A stretch of 64,000 nt of DNA. It comes from Leptolyngbya sp. Heron Island J. Its GTDB lineage: Bacteria; Cyanobacteriota; Cyanobacteriia; Phormidesmidales; Phormidesmidaceae. The notes beneath the pieces are model-generated. The model ran no database searches. It was given only the letters and a program-made list of their open reading frames with translations, and was not told the DNA's origin. A program made the position numbers and the translations under genes. This document shows, in pieces, positions 1 through 8,401 of the stretch; the first letter of the stretch is position 1; the number at the start of each line of letters is the position of its first letter. The stretch is from NCBI RefSeq assembly GCF_000482245.1, contig NZ_AWNH01000039.1, positions 1 to 64,000 on the forward strand. Direction: 5' to 3'.

Positions 1-12
1 AGAGGATTTGAG

Positions 13-1071
13 ATGACCATTGCAATGGGCCGTGCTGGAGCTAATCGAGGCGTCTTCGACGTCGTCGATGACTGGCTCAAGCGCGATAGATTTGTCTTCG
101 TCGGCTGGTCCGGTTTGCTGCTGTTCCCCTGCGCCTTCTTGGCCATTGGCGGCTGGCTCACTGGCACCACCTTCGTTACGTCCTGGTATACCCATGGACT
201 CGCGTCTTCCTATCTCGAAGGCGCTAACTTTCTGACAGTTGCTGTCTCCTCTCCCGCTGACAGCATGGGCCACTCCCTGCTCCTGCTCTGGGGGCCTGAG
301 GCTCAAGGTGACTTCGTTCGCTGGTGTCAAATCGGCGGCCTCTGGGCGTTTGTCGCACTCCATGGTGCCTTCGCCTTGATTGGATTCATGCTCCGGCAGT
401 TCGAGGTCGCTCGGCTCGTCGGCCTGCGTCCTTACAACGCCATCGCTTTCTCGGCACCCATCGCCGTGTTCGTGTCGGTGTTCTTGATGTACCCCTTGGG
501 CCAATCCAGCTGGTTCTTTGCACCCAGCTTCGGTGTGGCCGCCATCTTCCGATTCCTGCTCTTTTTGCAGGGCTTCCACAACTGGACCCTCAACCCCTTC
601 CACATGATGGGCGTTGCCGGTGTCCTGGGCGGCGCACTCTTGTGTGCCATCCACGGAGCTACCGTGGAAAACACACTGTTTGAAGATGGCGAAGGGGCTA
701 ACACCTTCCGTGCCTTCGAACCCACTCAGGCCGAAGAAACCTACTCCATGGTGACGGCAAACCGCTTCTGGTCTCAGATTTTTGGTATCGCCTTCTCCAA
801 CAAGCGGTGGTTGCATTTCTTCATGCTCTTCGTCCCCGTGACCGGGCTATGGATGAGTGCCATTGGCATTGTCGGTCTCGCACTCAACCTGCGAGCTTAC
901 GACTTTGTCTCTCAGGAAACCCGCGCTGCGGAAGACCCTGAATTCGAAACGTTCTACACCAAGAACATTCTGCTTAACGAAGGTATTCGTGCGTGGATGG
1001 CTCCTCAGGACCAGCCCCACGAGAAGTTTGTATTCCCCGAAGAGGTACTGCCACGTGGTAACGCTCTCTAG
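13..1071 (+). CDS. psbD: Photosystem II D2 protein
   Basis: D2 is one of the two reaction-centre core subunits of photosystem II in the thylakoid membrane; it binds P680 chlorophyll, pheophytin, QA and the non-haem iron. The 352-residue length is the family's usual length. His197 (in NPFHMMG) is the P680 chlorophyll ligand and His214 (in AIHGATVEN) the iron/QA-side ligand; both fall at the canonical numbers when counted from this ATG, which confirms the start. A purine-rich AGAGGA lies 7 bases upstream. The last 17 bases overlap psbC. Codon use is strikingly C-ending, unlike the T-ending psbC that follows. Confidence 0.98.
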   Translation: MTIAMGRAGANRGVFDVVDDWLKRDRFVFVGWSGLLLFPCAFLAIGGWLTGTTFVTSWYTHGLASSYLEGANFLTVAVSSPADSMGHSLLLLWGPEAQGDFVRWCQIGGLWAFVALHGAFALIGFMLRQFEVARLVGLRPYNAIAFSAPIAVFVSVFLMYPLGQSSWFFAPSFGVAAIFRFLLFLQGFHNWTLNPFHMMGVAGVLGGALLCAIHGATVENTLFEDGEGANTFRAFEPTQAEETYSMVTANRFWSQIFGIAFSNKRWLHFFMLFVPVTGLWMSAIGIVGLALNLRAYDFVSQETRAAEDPEFETFYTKNILLNEGIRAWMAPQDQPHEKFVFPEEVLPRGNAL

Positions 1072-2434
1072 TAATTACATTTCGGGTCGTGACCAGCAAT
1101 CTACCGGTTTTGCCTGGTGGTCTGGTAACGCTCGTCTGATTGATCTGTCTGGTAAGCTGCTGGGTGCACATGTAGCCCACGCTGGTCTTATCGTTCTATG
1201 GACTGGTGCGATGACCTTGTTTGAGGTCTCTCACTTTGTGCCTGAGAAGCCTCTTTATGAGCAAGGCTTCATCCTGTTACCTCACCTAGCGACTTTGGGT
1301 TGGGGTGTAGGTCCTGGTGGTGAAATTGTTGATACATTTCCCTACTTTATCGTTGGTGTTCTACACCTAATTTCTTCTGCGGTTCTCGGTCTAGGCGGTG
1401 TATATCACGCTGTTCGTGGTCCTGAGACACTTGAAGAGTATTCCAGCTTCTTCCAGCAAGATTGGAAGGACAAGAATCAGATGACCAACATTATTGGTTA
1501 TCACCTGATTCTTTTGGGTATTGGTGCTCTATTGCTCGTATTCAAAGCCACCCTGTTTGGCGGTGTCTACGACACGTGGGCTCCTGGTGGTGGTGACGTT
1601 CGTGTCATTACTAACCCCACCCTTGACCCTGCTGTTATTTGGGGCTATGTAGTTGGCGCTCCCTTTGGTGGCGACGGCTGGATTGTTGGTGTTAACAGCA
1701 TGGAAGACATCATCGGTGGCCACATTTGGATTGGTCTGATCTGTATTTCCGGTGGTATCTGGCACATCCTAACCAAGCCTTTTGGCTGGGTTCGTCGTGC
1801 CTTCATCTGGTCTGGTGAAGCTTATCTTTCCTACAGTTTGGGTGCGTTGTCCATGATGGGCTTCATTGCATCCTGCTTTGTGTGGTTCAACAACACTGCT
1901 TACCCCAGTGAATTCTACGGTCCTACCAATGCTGAGTCTTCTCAGGCACAGGCCATGACCTTCTTGGTTCGTGACCAGCGCTTGGGTGCCAACATTGGTG
2001 CAGCTCAAGGTCCTACTGGTCTTGGTAAGTACCTGATGCGCTCTCCTACTGGTGAGATCATCTTCGGTGGTGAGACTATGCGTTTCTGGGACTTTGATGG
2101 TCCTTGGCTAGCTCCCCTGCGTGGTACTAATGGCCTTGACCTTGACAAGCTTAAGAACGATATTCAGCCTTGGCAGGTACGTCGTGCTGCTGAGTACATG
2201 ACTCACGCTCCTAACGCGTCTCTGAACTCTGTAGGTGGCGTTATCACTGAGATTAACTCTGTTAACTTTGTGAACCCCCGTCAGTGGCTGTCGACTTCTC
2301 ACTTCGTTCTGGGCTTCTTCTTCTTGGTTGGTCACCTATGGCATGCGGGCCGCGCTCGTGCTGCTGCTGGTGGTTTCGAGAAGGGTCTTGACCGTGAGAA
2401 CGAGCCAGTATTGGCAATGGACGATCTAGACTAA
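1055..2434 (+). CDS. psbC: Photosystem II CP43 chlorophyll-binding protein
   Basis: CP43 is the inner-antenna protein of photosystem II and also supplies ligands to the Mn4CaO5 cluster through its large lumenal loop. The start is the GTG inside the 3' end of psbD (17-base overlap), the conserved psbC arrangement; the protein then begins V-T-L-S. GAGGT about 9 bases upstream, within psbD, serves as ribosome binding site. The GGETMRFWD motif holds Glu340 and Arg343 here, equivalent to the Mn-cluster residues Glu354/Arg357 of the longer numbering. The 459-residue length matches cyanobacterial CP43. An in-frame open stretch continues upstream to 857 but is psbD sequence. Translation is probably coupled to psbD. 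Confidence 0.98.
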   Translation: MVTLSSNYISGRDQQSTGFAWWSGNARLIDLSGKLLGAHVAHAGLIVLWTGAMTLFEVSHFVPEKPLYEQGFILLPHLATLGWGVGPGGEIVDTFPYFIVGVLHLISSAVLGLGGVYHAVRGPETLEEYSSFFQQDWKDKNQMTNIIGYHLILLGIGALLLVFKATLFGGVYDTWAPGGGDVRVITNPTLDPAVIWGYVVGAPFGGDGWIVGVNSMEDIIGGHIWIGLICISGGIWHILTKPFGWVRRAFIWSGEAYLSYSLGALSMMGFIASCFVWFNNTAYPSEFYGPTNAESSQAQAMTFLVRDQRLGANIGAAQGPTGLGKYLMRSPTGEIIFGGETMRFWDFDGPWLAPLRGTNGLDLDKLKNDIQPWQVRRAAEYMTHAPNASLNSVGGVITEINSVNFVNPRQWLSTSHFVLGFFFLVGHLWHAGRARAAAGGFEKGLDRENEPVLAMDDLD

Positions 2435-2456
2435 GGCTTAGTCTCAGTATCGTTTG

Positions 2457-2490
2457 AAAAAGCCTCTACCTGCTGGTGGAGGCTTTTTGA
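2457..2490 (+). terminator. Intrinsic terminator of psbDC
   Basis: AAAAAGCCTC (2457-2466) pairs with GAGGCTTTTT (2479-2488), with four more inner pairs (TACC/GGTG, one wobble) and a TGCT loop. It ends in a T run and lies 22 bases after the psbC stop. Confidence 0.93.
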
Positions 2491-2599
2491 TTTGTGGGCT
2501 GATTGTCCACTTCGTTGTCAAGTATCTAAGCCAATAACCACAGGTATTTAAAGGGTTTTTAAATGCAAGAATGATTAATGTTGCGATCGCTATAGTTCT

Positions 2600-3097
2600 A
2601 TGAGGTATCTAAGCTCTGTTTGTTGGAGACGCTGGCTGCTGAGCTGTTTGTTGGTAGGTGTAATGTGTTTAAGCTGGCCCAATACAGCCCAGGCAAAAAA
2701 CTATGATCGGCAGAGTCTGCGGCAACAAAGTTTTGCCGGTCAAGACTTACGCGGTAATAACTACACCAGCACCGATATGGCAGAAGCAGACCTGAGCAAT
2801 ACAGACTTGCGTGGTGTGCGTCTGTTCGACACCAACCTGACCAAAGCAAACCTAGAAAATGCCGATATGACTGGCGCTACCCTAGATGGAGCCCGGTTTA
2901 TTAGAGCTAATCTTAAAAACGCAATTCTTGAGGGTGCTTACGCATTTAGCACCGATTTTCGTAAAGCGAATATAGAAGGTGCGGATTTTACAGACGTTGA
3001 TCTTGATGTCAAAACGAATGACATGCTCTGTGAAGTTGCAACAGGCGTAAATCCGGTAACCGGACGAACAACAAAAGATACGCTGTATTGTCCTTAA
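2600..3097 (+). CDS. Lumenal/secreted pentapeptide-repeat protein
   Basis: A 165-residue protein with an N-terminal signal peptide (hydrophobic stretch about residues 12-24, cleavage likely after AQA at about 32). It is followed by tandem A(D/N)LxX pentapeptide repeats (about residues 45-130), which fold as a right-handed quadrilateral beta helix. The C-terminal tail has two Cys (NDMLCEV and TLYCP) that could form a disulfide. It resembles thylakoid-lumen pentapeptide proteins such as the plant 15-kDa lumenal protein; molecular function in that family is not established. A HIP1 octamer sits just upstream at 2583-2590. Lumenal rather than periplasmic location is inferred from family resemblance. 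Confidence 0.85.
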   Translation: MRYLSSVCWRRWLLSCLLVGVMCLSWPNTAQAKNYDRQSLRQQSFAGQDLRGNNYTSTDMAEADLSNTDLRGVRLFDTNLTKANLENADMTGATLDGARFIRANLKNAILEGAYAFSTDFRKANIEGADFTDVDLDVKTNDMLCEVATGVNPVTGRTTKDTLYCP

Positions 3098-3188
3098 CTT
3101 TTAGCTTGAGAACCACAGTTTCTTTGAGCGCTTACGACTTACTAGTTAGCCCACAATTCATATAAACCGGAGTCCTGACCTGAGGGGA

Positions 3189-3845
3189 TTAGCCGTAACC
3201 ATGTTCAGCTAAGAAATCGAGAGAAATGTCTGGCTGACCTACTGTGCTGGCTGGCTGGGTAAACCGCTCTACATACTTGCCCAAAATATCTCCTTCTAAA
3301 TTGACGGCATCACCAGGCTGGAGATACTGCAGATTCGTTTCATCATAGGTGACTGGAATAACAGCCACCTTAAACCAGTCACCTGGTGGACTACAGTCTG
3401 CGATCGTCAGGCTAATACCATTAACACCAATGCTGCCCTTGGGGACGACATAGCGTGCCACTGGACTTTTGGGAACTGTAAAGCTAATTTCCCAGGCGCT
3501 ATCAGTTTTAATAATATCGCCTACATAACCCTGGCCATCAACATGGCCAGTTACAAAATGGCCACCAATTTTGGACCCTACCCGCAAAGACGACTCCAGA
3601 TTGACAGGACGATCCGGAGGAATATGTCCTAACGTCGAGCGTTCTAGGGTTTCAGGGGACGCAGTCACAATAAATCCTTTCGGCAAAATAGTCGCAACGG
3701 TCAGACAAACACCGTCTACGGCGATACTATCACCTAAAGCAATGTCTGCCATGATAGGACTAGAACCATCAAGGCCACTGATCTGTAAGCGATCGTTGTC
3801 TAGGGTTTGAAGCTTTCCTAAAGCTTGAATTAGTCCGGTAAACAC
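3189..3845 (-). CDS. ribE: Riboflavin synthase, alpha subunit
   Basis: Converts two 6,7-dimethyl-8-ribityllumazines to riboflavin plus a pyrimidinedione, the last step of riboflavin synthesis. The protein starts MFTGLIQ, the characteristic N-terminus of the family. It consists of two lumazine-binding repeats: residues about 1-97, with GVCLTV and GHFVTGHVDG, and about 98-200, with GSIGVNGISLT. The 218-residue length is normal. It stands alone, without the other rib genes nearby, as is usual in cyanobacteria. Convergent with the pentapeptide gene at 2600. Confidence 0.95.
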   Translation of the reverse strand: MFTGLIQALGKLQTLDNDRLQISGLDGSSPIMADIALGDSIAVDGVCLTVATILPKGFIVTASPETLERSTLGHIPPDRPVNLESSLRVGSKIGGHFVTGHVDGQGYVGDIIKTDSAWEISFTVPKSPVARYVVPKGSIGVNGISLTIADCSPPGDWFKVAVIPVTYDETNLQYLQPGDAVNLEGDILGKYVERFTQPASTVGQPDISLDFLAEHGYG

Positions 3846-4210
3846 CTTCTTATGATGAATTGGGGAATAAAAACGTAACGCTGGTACCCGAGCTATTTAA
3901 TAGCAGTACAATTGTTGCAGTCAGATTTGCATAATGGTACGTATACCAGCCATAGAAATCGAATCCTAAATGAAGATTTCTAGAATTTAGCTAAAGATTT
4001 TTATGCAATGGTCAACAAGTTAGGGAGAGCTCTCTTAGCTTAGAAGTGGAAGGCTATATAAAACTGATTAGCACATACTATTTATCACCGATGATTTTTG
4101 ACCCGCAGCCATTATATTTTCGAGATAGTCTGACACAGTTTGGGTAAATTTCAGGTGATAAAGTCTAGTTATTGGGTTAGATTCCTGCGGAGCCAAGAGG
4201 ATTAATATCC
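3846..4210. other. Intergenic region, ribE / BFN gene (divergent)
   Basis: 365 bases between divergently transcribed genes, AT-rich, presumably holding both promoters. I found no strong inverted repeat, RNA gene or conserved ORF. GAGGA just before the ATG at 4211 is the ribosome binding site of the next gene. Confidence 0.5.
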
Positions 4211-4708
4211 ATGATCGAAATGAAAGTTGCTGGCATTGCACTGGATGCAGTCTCACGAAATCCTGTGATTTTGCTGCGTGACGCATCCGAACGACGAGCA
4301 CTGCCTATTTTTATTTCCAATGAGCAGGCCCGCGCAATTATCGTCGCCTTGGAAAATGAAGAGTCTGTGCGGCCTATGACCCATGATCTATTTGCCAATT
4401 TGCTAGACGATTGGGAATTAGAACTTGAGCGTGTGGTGATTCATTCCTTAAAGGACAACACGTTCTATGCCACGATGACTCTAAAACAGGGAGAGGTGAC
4501 CAAAGAACTGGATTCTCGTCCCAGTGATGCTATCTCAATTGCGCTGCGGATGGGAGCTCCCATTTGGGTTATGGAAGAGGTTGTGGCCGACGCTTCAATT
4601 CCAGTTGATCGAGAGGCTGACGAAGCGGAGAAAGAAGCATTTCGCGATTTTGTTTCTAACTTAAGTCCATCAGATTTTGCTCAGCAGGGCCGCTCATCTA
4701 ACCAGTAG
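4211..4708 (+). CDS. Bifunctional nuclease (BFN/DUF151) domain protein
   Basis: A 165-residue cytoplasmic protein consisting mainly of a BFN/DUF151 domain (about residues 1-135). Typical blocks are the N-terminal VAGIALDA...PVILL, the central LPIFISNEQA followed by RPMTHDL, and the SRPSDAISIALR motif. Members of this family from plants have been reported with RNase and DNase activity; in bacteria the role is unclear. The tail (about 140-165) is acidic then Ser/Gln-rich. An AGAGGA ribosome binding site lies about 10 bases upstream. It is 30 bases from the following aldo/keto reductase gene, so the two may be co-transcribed. Confidence 0.88.
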   Translation: MIEMKVAGIALDAVSRNPVILLRDASERRALPIFISNEQARAIIVALENEESVRPMTHDLFANLLDDWELELERVVIHSLKDNTFYATMTLKQGEVTKELDSRPSDAISIALRMGAPIWVMEEVVADASIPVDREADEAEKEAFRDFVSNLSPSDFAQQGRSSNQ

Positions 4709-4738
4709 GTTCTGCGGGTTGAGGCAACTGCTAACCCC

Positions 4739-5845
4739 ATGCACTATCGGCGCTTTGGTAAAACTGAATTAAACCTGTCTGTATTTTCTCTGGGTACAAT
4801 GCGCTGTTTAGAAAATGCAGAGTCTTTGCACCAGGTTTTGGCTGACGCAATTGGCCGAGGCATTAATCACATTGAGACAGCACGGGGCTATGGTCAAAGT
4901 GAACGCTACATTGGTCAGGCGCTAAGTAGTTTTGAGCGGTCTAAGTTAATTTTGACGACCAAGTTGCTGCCAGATAGCGATGTTGATCGGCTGGTGGATG
5001 AGTCGTTAGCGCGTTTAAACACGGGCTATATTGACTGCCTGGCAGTGCATGGGGTGAATACACCGGAGCATTTGCAGCAGGTTAAAGCAATGCTGCCAGG
5101 GTTAACACAGGTGGTAGCCGATGGTCGGGTACGTCACGTAGGGGCGTCTAGCCATGGGTCACTGGACGTGGTGATGGGTGCGATCGCACTGCCCATCATC
5201 AGCTTTATCAACCTGCACTATTACTTTTTTAACCAACGCAATGCCGCTGCTATCAAGCTAGCGCACCAAAGAGATTTAGGGATTTTTATCATTTCCCCAG
5301 GCGATAAAGGGGGACAACTCTACACCCCTTCTGACCGACTTCGGCAACTATGTGCTCCATTTGATCCGCTGCTGCTTACCTATCGATGGCTGCTGAGTGA
5401 CCCGCGTATTACCACCCTCAGTGTGGGACCTGCACTGCCAGCTGAACTTAATTGGCCACTGCAGATAGCCGATAAGACTGACTCCCTGACCAAGCCAGAA
5501 CAGGAAACCTTAGCACGTCTGCACCAGACACAGGCTGATGCTTTAGGAACTGAGCACTGCCGCCAGTGCTACGAGTGTCTTCCTTGTCCAGAAGCAATTC
5601 ATATTCCAGAAGTTTTACGGCTGCGTAACCTGGCTCTGGCCTATGACATGACAAAATTTGGCCAATATCGCTATGGCATGTTTGAGCGTGCTGGTCACTG
5701 GTTTCCAGGACGCAAAGGCAACCGCTGCACCGACTGCGATGACTGTCTGCCTCGCTGTCCGGAGCAGCTAGATATCCCGACGCTATTACGCGATACCCAC
5801 CAGCGACTAAAGGGACCTGAGCGCAGACGATTGTGGAGCGATTGA
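4739..5845 (+). CDS. Aldo/keto reductase with C-terminal ferredoxin-type Fe-S motifs
   Basis: 368 residues: an N-terminal aldo/keto reductase TIM barrel (about 1-265) and a C-terminal Fe-S region. The barrel shows the family pattern (YRRFGKTELNLSVFSLGT, HIETARGYGQSE, LTTKL, LAVHGVN). The expected active-site Asp of NhxDTA is replaced in 'NHIETARGYG' (Glu), a variation common in this Fe-S subfamily. The Fe-S part has CxxCxxCxxCP (about residues 280-290) and CxxCxxCxxxCP (about 329-340), enough for two [4Fe-4S] clusters. Substrate unknown. Start chosen because MHYRRFGKT is the normal beginning of the family. Follows the BFN gene by 30 bases. Confidence 0.9.
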   Translation: MHYRRFGKTELNLSVFSLGTMRCLENAESLHQVLADAIGRGINHIETARGYGQSERYIGQALSSFERSKLILTTKLLPDSDVDRLVDESLARLNTGYIDCLAVHGVNTPEHLQQVKAMLPGLTQVVADGRVRHVGASSHGSLDVVMGAIALPIISFINLHYYFFNQRNAAAIKLAHQRDLGIFIISPGDKGGQLYTPSDRLRQLCAPFDPLLLTYRWLLSDPRITTLSVGPALPAELNWPLQIADKTDSLTKPEQETLARLHQTQADALGTEHCRQCYECLPCPEAIHIPEVLRLRNLALAYDMTKFGQYRYGMFERAGHWFPGRKGNRCTDCDDCLPRCPEQLDIPTLLRDTHQRLKGPERRRLWSD

Positions 5846-6000
5846 ATTAAGACTTAACAGACAGTAACAGCTGCGTATCAATTAATCTCAGGAGTCTTAA
5901 ATTCTTACAATGGCCGCAGGGATATCAGATGAGGTGCGTTAACTTTAGGGCCTGTCCAGTGTGACAGTAACGCCTAAATCACCTTCGAGGCTTATTTTTT

Positions 6001-7215
6001 ATGGTTGCGATTCCGCACGCACATTTATCTACCCCAGATCAAAGCAATACTGACGAGCGTGTGGCAGTTTTGCTTATGGGCTATGGCGAAGTAGAAAGTT
6101 ATGAAGACTTTGCCAACTACAACGAACAAGCACTGAATTTACTGACGGCTAAATTTGCGCCTGTACCAACCTGGATTTATCCTCCCCTAGCTAAGCTCCT
6201 AGCACTCTTTGATCGCCACGAGTGGGATCACCAGCACGATCACTTCATTTCGCCCCACAATGGCATTTTTGAACGTCAGCGAGCGGGAATTGAAAATCAC
6301 CTTCAGGCCAAGTGGGGGCAGCGGGTTAGCGTTTTTAAAGCGTTTAACTTTTGTGCTCCATTTTTACCTGGGCAGGTACTCGAGGAAATTCAAGCCCAGG
6401 GCTTTACCAAGCTATTGATCTACCCGCTGCTAGTCGTGGATTCGATTTTCACCAGTGGCATTGCTGTGGAACAGGTTAACAGTGCGTTAGCCAAGACCTT
6501 TACGGGGGGAGAAGACCATTGGCTCAAAAGCACACGCTATATACCGTCCTTCTATAACCAGCCAGATTACATTGAGCTGCTAGCCCGTCAGGTGGAGGAC
6601 AAAATTCAGCAGCATTTGGCAGTTGCTCATCTCCCCTCACAAACTGGCATCGTGCTGATGAACCACGGTTGCCCCCATAAAGCAAAAGGATTTACCTCAG
6701 GTATTACGGAGAGTCAGCTACTCTACGATGCAGTCCGAGAACGGTTGGTCTATAACTATCCCTTGATTTCGATTGGCTGGCTGAACCATGACACACCCAT
6801 GATTGAGTGGACGCAGCCCAATGTCACTCTAGCCGCGCAAAATCTGATGGATCTAGGAGCTACAGCGCTCGTATTTATGCCCATTGGCTTCGTTACCGAA
6901 AATCACGAAACCCTATTGGATGTGGAGCACATCATTGGCCACTTACGCCGTAAACGGCCTGATGTTACCTATGTGCAAATGCCTTGCGTCAATGACAACG
7001 AGAGCTTTACAGCAATGGCGGCTGGCTGGGTTGATGGCCTGATTTCAGATCTTCTGGGTGAGCAGGGCATCGTTGTCAATCAGCGCGCGCAGCTTACAGA
7101 GGATTTCTCAGGACATCACCATGACAGTGCTCACAACGGGCACCACCATGACGGACATCATCATAGCGACCATGGCCACAGTCACCACCATAGCCACCAT
7201 GCCCACCACCATTAG
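6001..7215 (+). CDS. Ferrochelatase-like protein with His-rich C-terminal tail
   Basis: 404 residues of the class II chelatase (HemH/CbiX) fold. VAVLLMGYGEVESYEDF corresponds to the N-terminal strand of ferrochelatase. MNHGCP corresponds to the first catalytic-His motif (usually S-H-G-x-P), and PIGFVTENHETL to the second catalytic motif with its Glu. The last ~33 residues are mostly His with Asp, Ser and Gly, a likely metal-binding tail. There is no C-terminal chlorophyll-binding-like (CAB) helix, which canonical cyanobacterial HemH carries, so this is probably not the main haem-synthesis enzyme. Insertion of iron, cobalt or nickel into a tetrapyrrole, or metal storage, are all possible. Terminated by the hairpin at 7248. 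Confidence 0.8.
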   Translation: MVAIPHAHLSTPDQSNTDERVAVLLMGYGEVESYEDFANYNEQALNLLTAKFAPVPTWIYPPLAKLLALFDRHEWDHQHDHFISPHNGIFERQRAGIENHLQAKWGQRVSVFKAFNFCAPFLPGQVLEEIQAQGFTKLLIYPLLVVDSIFTSGIAVEQVNSALAKTFTGGEDHWLKSTRYIPSFYNQPDYIELLARQVEDKIQQHLAVAHLPSQTGIVLMNHGCPHKAKGFTSGITESQLLYDAVRERLVYNYPLISIGWLNHDTPMIEWTQPNVTLAAQNLMDLGATALVFMPIGFVTENHETLLDVEHIIGHLRRKRPDVTYVQMPCVNDNESFTAMAAGWVDGLISDLLGEQGIVVNQRAQLTEDFSGHHHDSAHNGHHHDGHHHSDHGHSHHHSHHAHHH

Positions 7216-7247
7216 GGCTGTCTGTTTCAAATAAAAAAATAAGTAAC

Positions 7248-7285
7248 AATGATCGGTAGCACTTAATCGCTATCGATCATTTTTT
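7248..7285 (+). terminator. Intrinsic terminator
   Basis: A 13-bp stem (AATGATCGGTAGC with GCTATCGATCATT, one G-T wobble), 8-base loop, followed by six T. It lies 33 bases after the ferrochelatase-like stop codon and just before the next gene. Confidence 0.9.
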
Positions 7286-7294
7286 GCATTTAGT

Positions 7295-7735
7295 ATGGGT
7301 GTCTTCGAACAGTCAATCTTGATTCGGGCCAGCGCTACGACGGTTGAACGGTGCATTTGCGATCGCACCCTCATGCATCAATGGCTCAACCCAGCCCTAC
7401 GCTGTGAACCCATGGGAGATACCTGGAGCACAGAGTTAAACAGTCAGACCCGATTTATCATTCAAATCCCGTTACTACAGCCCAGCCTAATCAGTACGGT
7501 GGTCGAACGTCGTCCGGGGCTAGTCGTGTGGGCGTTTACCGGCTTTTTTACCGGCAAAGACCGGTGGGAATGCATCCCAGAAGCAACCGGAACCCGTTTA
7601 CTCAACAGGTTCGCATTTGAAATTCCCAACCCCCTAGTGGCCTTTGGATTTAATCAGTTTGCTGCTAATTGGACCAAGCAGGACATGGAAGCTCAGCTCA
7701 AGCGCCTGAGACAAGTGGCTGAGCGATTAGGCTAA
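7295..7735 (+). CDS. SRPBCC (START/Bet v 1-like) family protein
   Basis: A 146-residue single-domain protein with the helix-grip (SRPBCC) pattern: an N-terminal VFEQSILIRAS strand, a central set of short beta strands ending with WECIPEATGTRLLNRFAFE, and a long C-terminal helix (NWTKQDMEAQLKRLRQVAERLG). These proteins bind hydrophobic ligands or act as cyclases; the ligand here is unknown. The ATG lies in the tail of the preceding terminator, so it probably has its own promoter. Confidence 0.8.
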   Translation: MGVFEQSILIRASATTVERCICDRTLMHQWLNPALRCEPMGDTWSTELNSQTRFIIQIPLLQPSLISTVVERRPGLVVWAFTGFFTGKDRWECIPEATGTRLLNRFAFEIPNPLVAFGFNQFAANWTKQDMEAQLKRLRQVAERLG

Positions 7736-7738
7736 AAA

Positions 7739-7766
7739 ATTAAAGGGGCCAGATTAAAGGGACCAG
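7739..7766. repeat. Tandem 14-bp repeat
   Basis: ATTAAAGGGGCCAG is directly followed by ATTAAAGGGACCAG, one mismatch. It begins immediately after the SRPBCC stop codon. No function is evident. Confidence 0.85.
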
Positions 7767-7800
7767 AAAAACTACGGGAAAGACCATCTCACGCTTTCCC
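7766..7800 (-). terminator. Terminator for the small minus-strand gene at 7821
   Basis: On the minus strand GGGAAAG and CTTTCCC form a 7-bp stem with an 11-base loop, followed within five bases by a run of five T. It sits 20 bases beyond the stop of the minus-strand gene. Confidence 0.7.
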
Positions 7801-7820
7801 TGTCCGGTTCTTCCTATGCC

Positions 7821-8048
7821 CTACTGCCCAAAATTAATGGGTGGTGCTTCCATAAAGCCATCTTCTTGCAGCACCTCACCAATCAGTGCCTTATCTTGAT
7901 TAATACACTCAGGCTTTTGGGCATACTGGCAAACCCTGGCATACAGTCGAGCACGGGTGCCCTTAGAGCCATTAGAAAACTGGACAACATCATCAATGAT
8001 GGTGACACCGCATACAGGACAGGTCTGTTCTTGGGATGGGTTAGTCAT
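7821..8048 (-). CDS. Small Cys-rich conserved hypothetical protein
   Basis: A 75-residue protein with CPVCG near the N-terminus and two further Cys (ARVCQY and PECINQ), so a zinc ribbon or similar metal site is likely. The centre (FSNGSKGTRARLYARVCQY) is highly basic and looks conserved. I recognise it as a type of small cyanobacterial hypothetical but know no function. I chose the ATG at 8048 (MTNPSQ); an in-frame ATG at 8081 would add 11 residues and cannot be excluded because neither has a strong ribosome binding site. Confidence 0.7.
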   Translation of the reverse strand: MTNPSQEQTCPVCGVTIIDDVVQFSNGSKGTRARLYARVCQYAQKPECINQDKALIGEVLQEDGFMEAPPINFGQ

Positions 8049-8401
8049 GCTATTCACTCGATTACAATACGCTCCACCCATGGTAACTAGGTGGTTCCCT
8101 ATCTTAAGTTAAGTACTCTTACTCATTTCAGCCACCTGTTTTGTATCGTTTGACAACAAAAATGTTCAGTATTGGCGATTTCAAGCAGTCAAACATACAG
8201 GTCTCTGTTAAGTCAGGTATTGCCTATTTTGGAAGTTCGGTACAACTTATTTAAGACATGCCACGCTTTTTAGCAAAATGTGAAATCATAGAGAATACCT
8301 AGCTGCATAGCTAAGCTTCATCTAGCAAGATTTTGGAGCTTGGGCAGACTAACTTCCTATTCTGGGATCAGACCAATATCTGGTTCGTTAAGAGTCTTCC
8401 T
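8049..8401. other. Intergenic region upstream of the DICT/HD gene
   Basis: About 350 bases between divergent genes. I see no RNA gene, clear operator or strong hairpin; it presumably holds both promoters. A TTG at 8333 is in frame with the next gene but has no ribosome binding site. Confidence 0.45.

Noticed and set aside
857-1054. In-frame 66-codon upstream extension of psbC
   Set aside because: This stretch is psbD coding sequence in another frame, and the conserved GTG at 1055 with its ribosome binding site gives the normal CP43.
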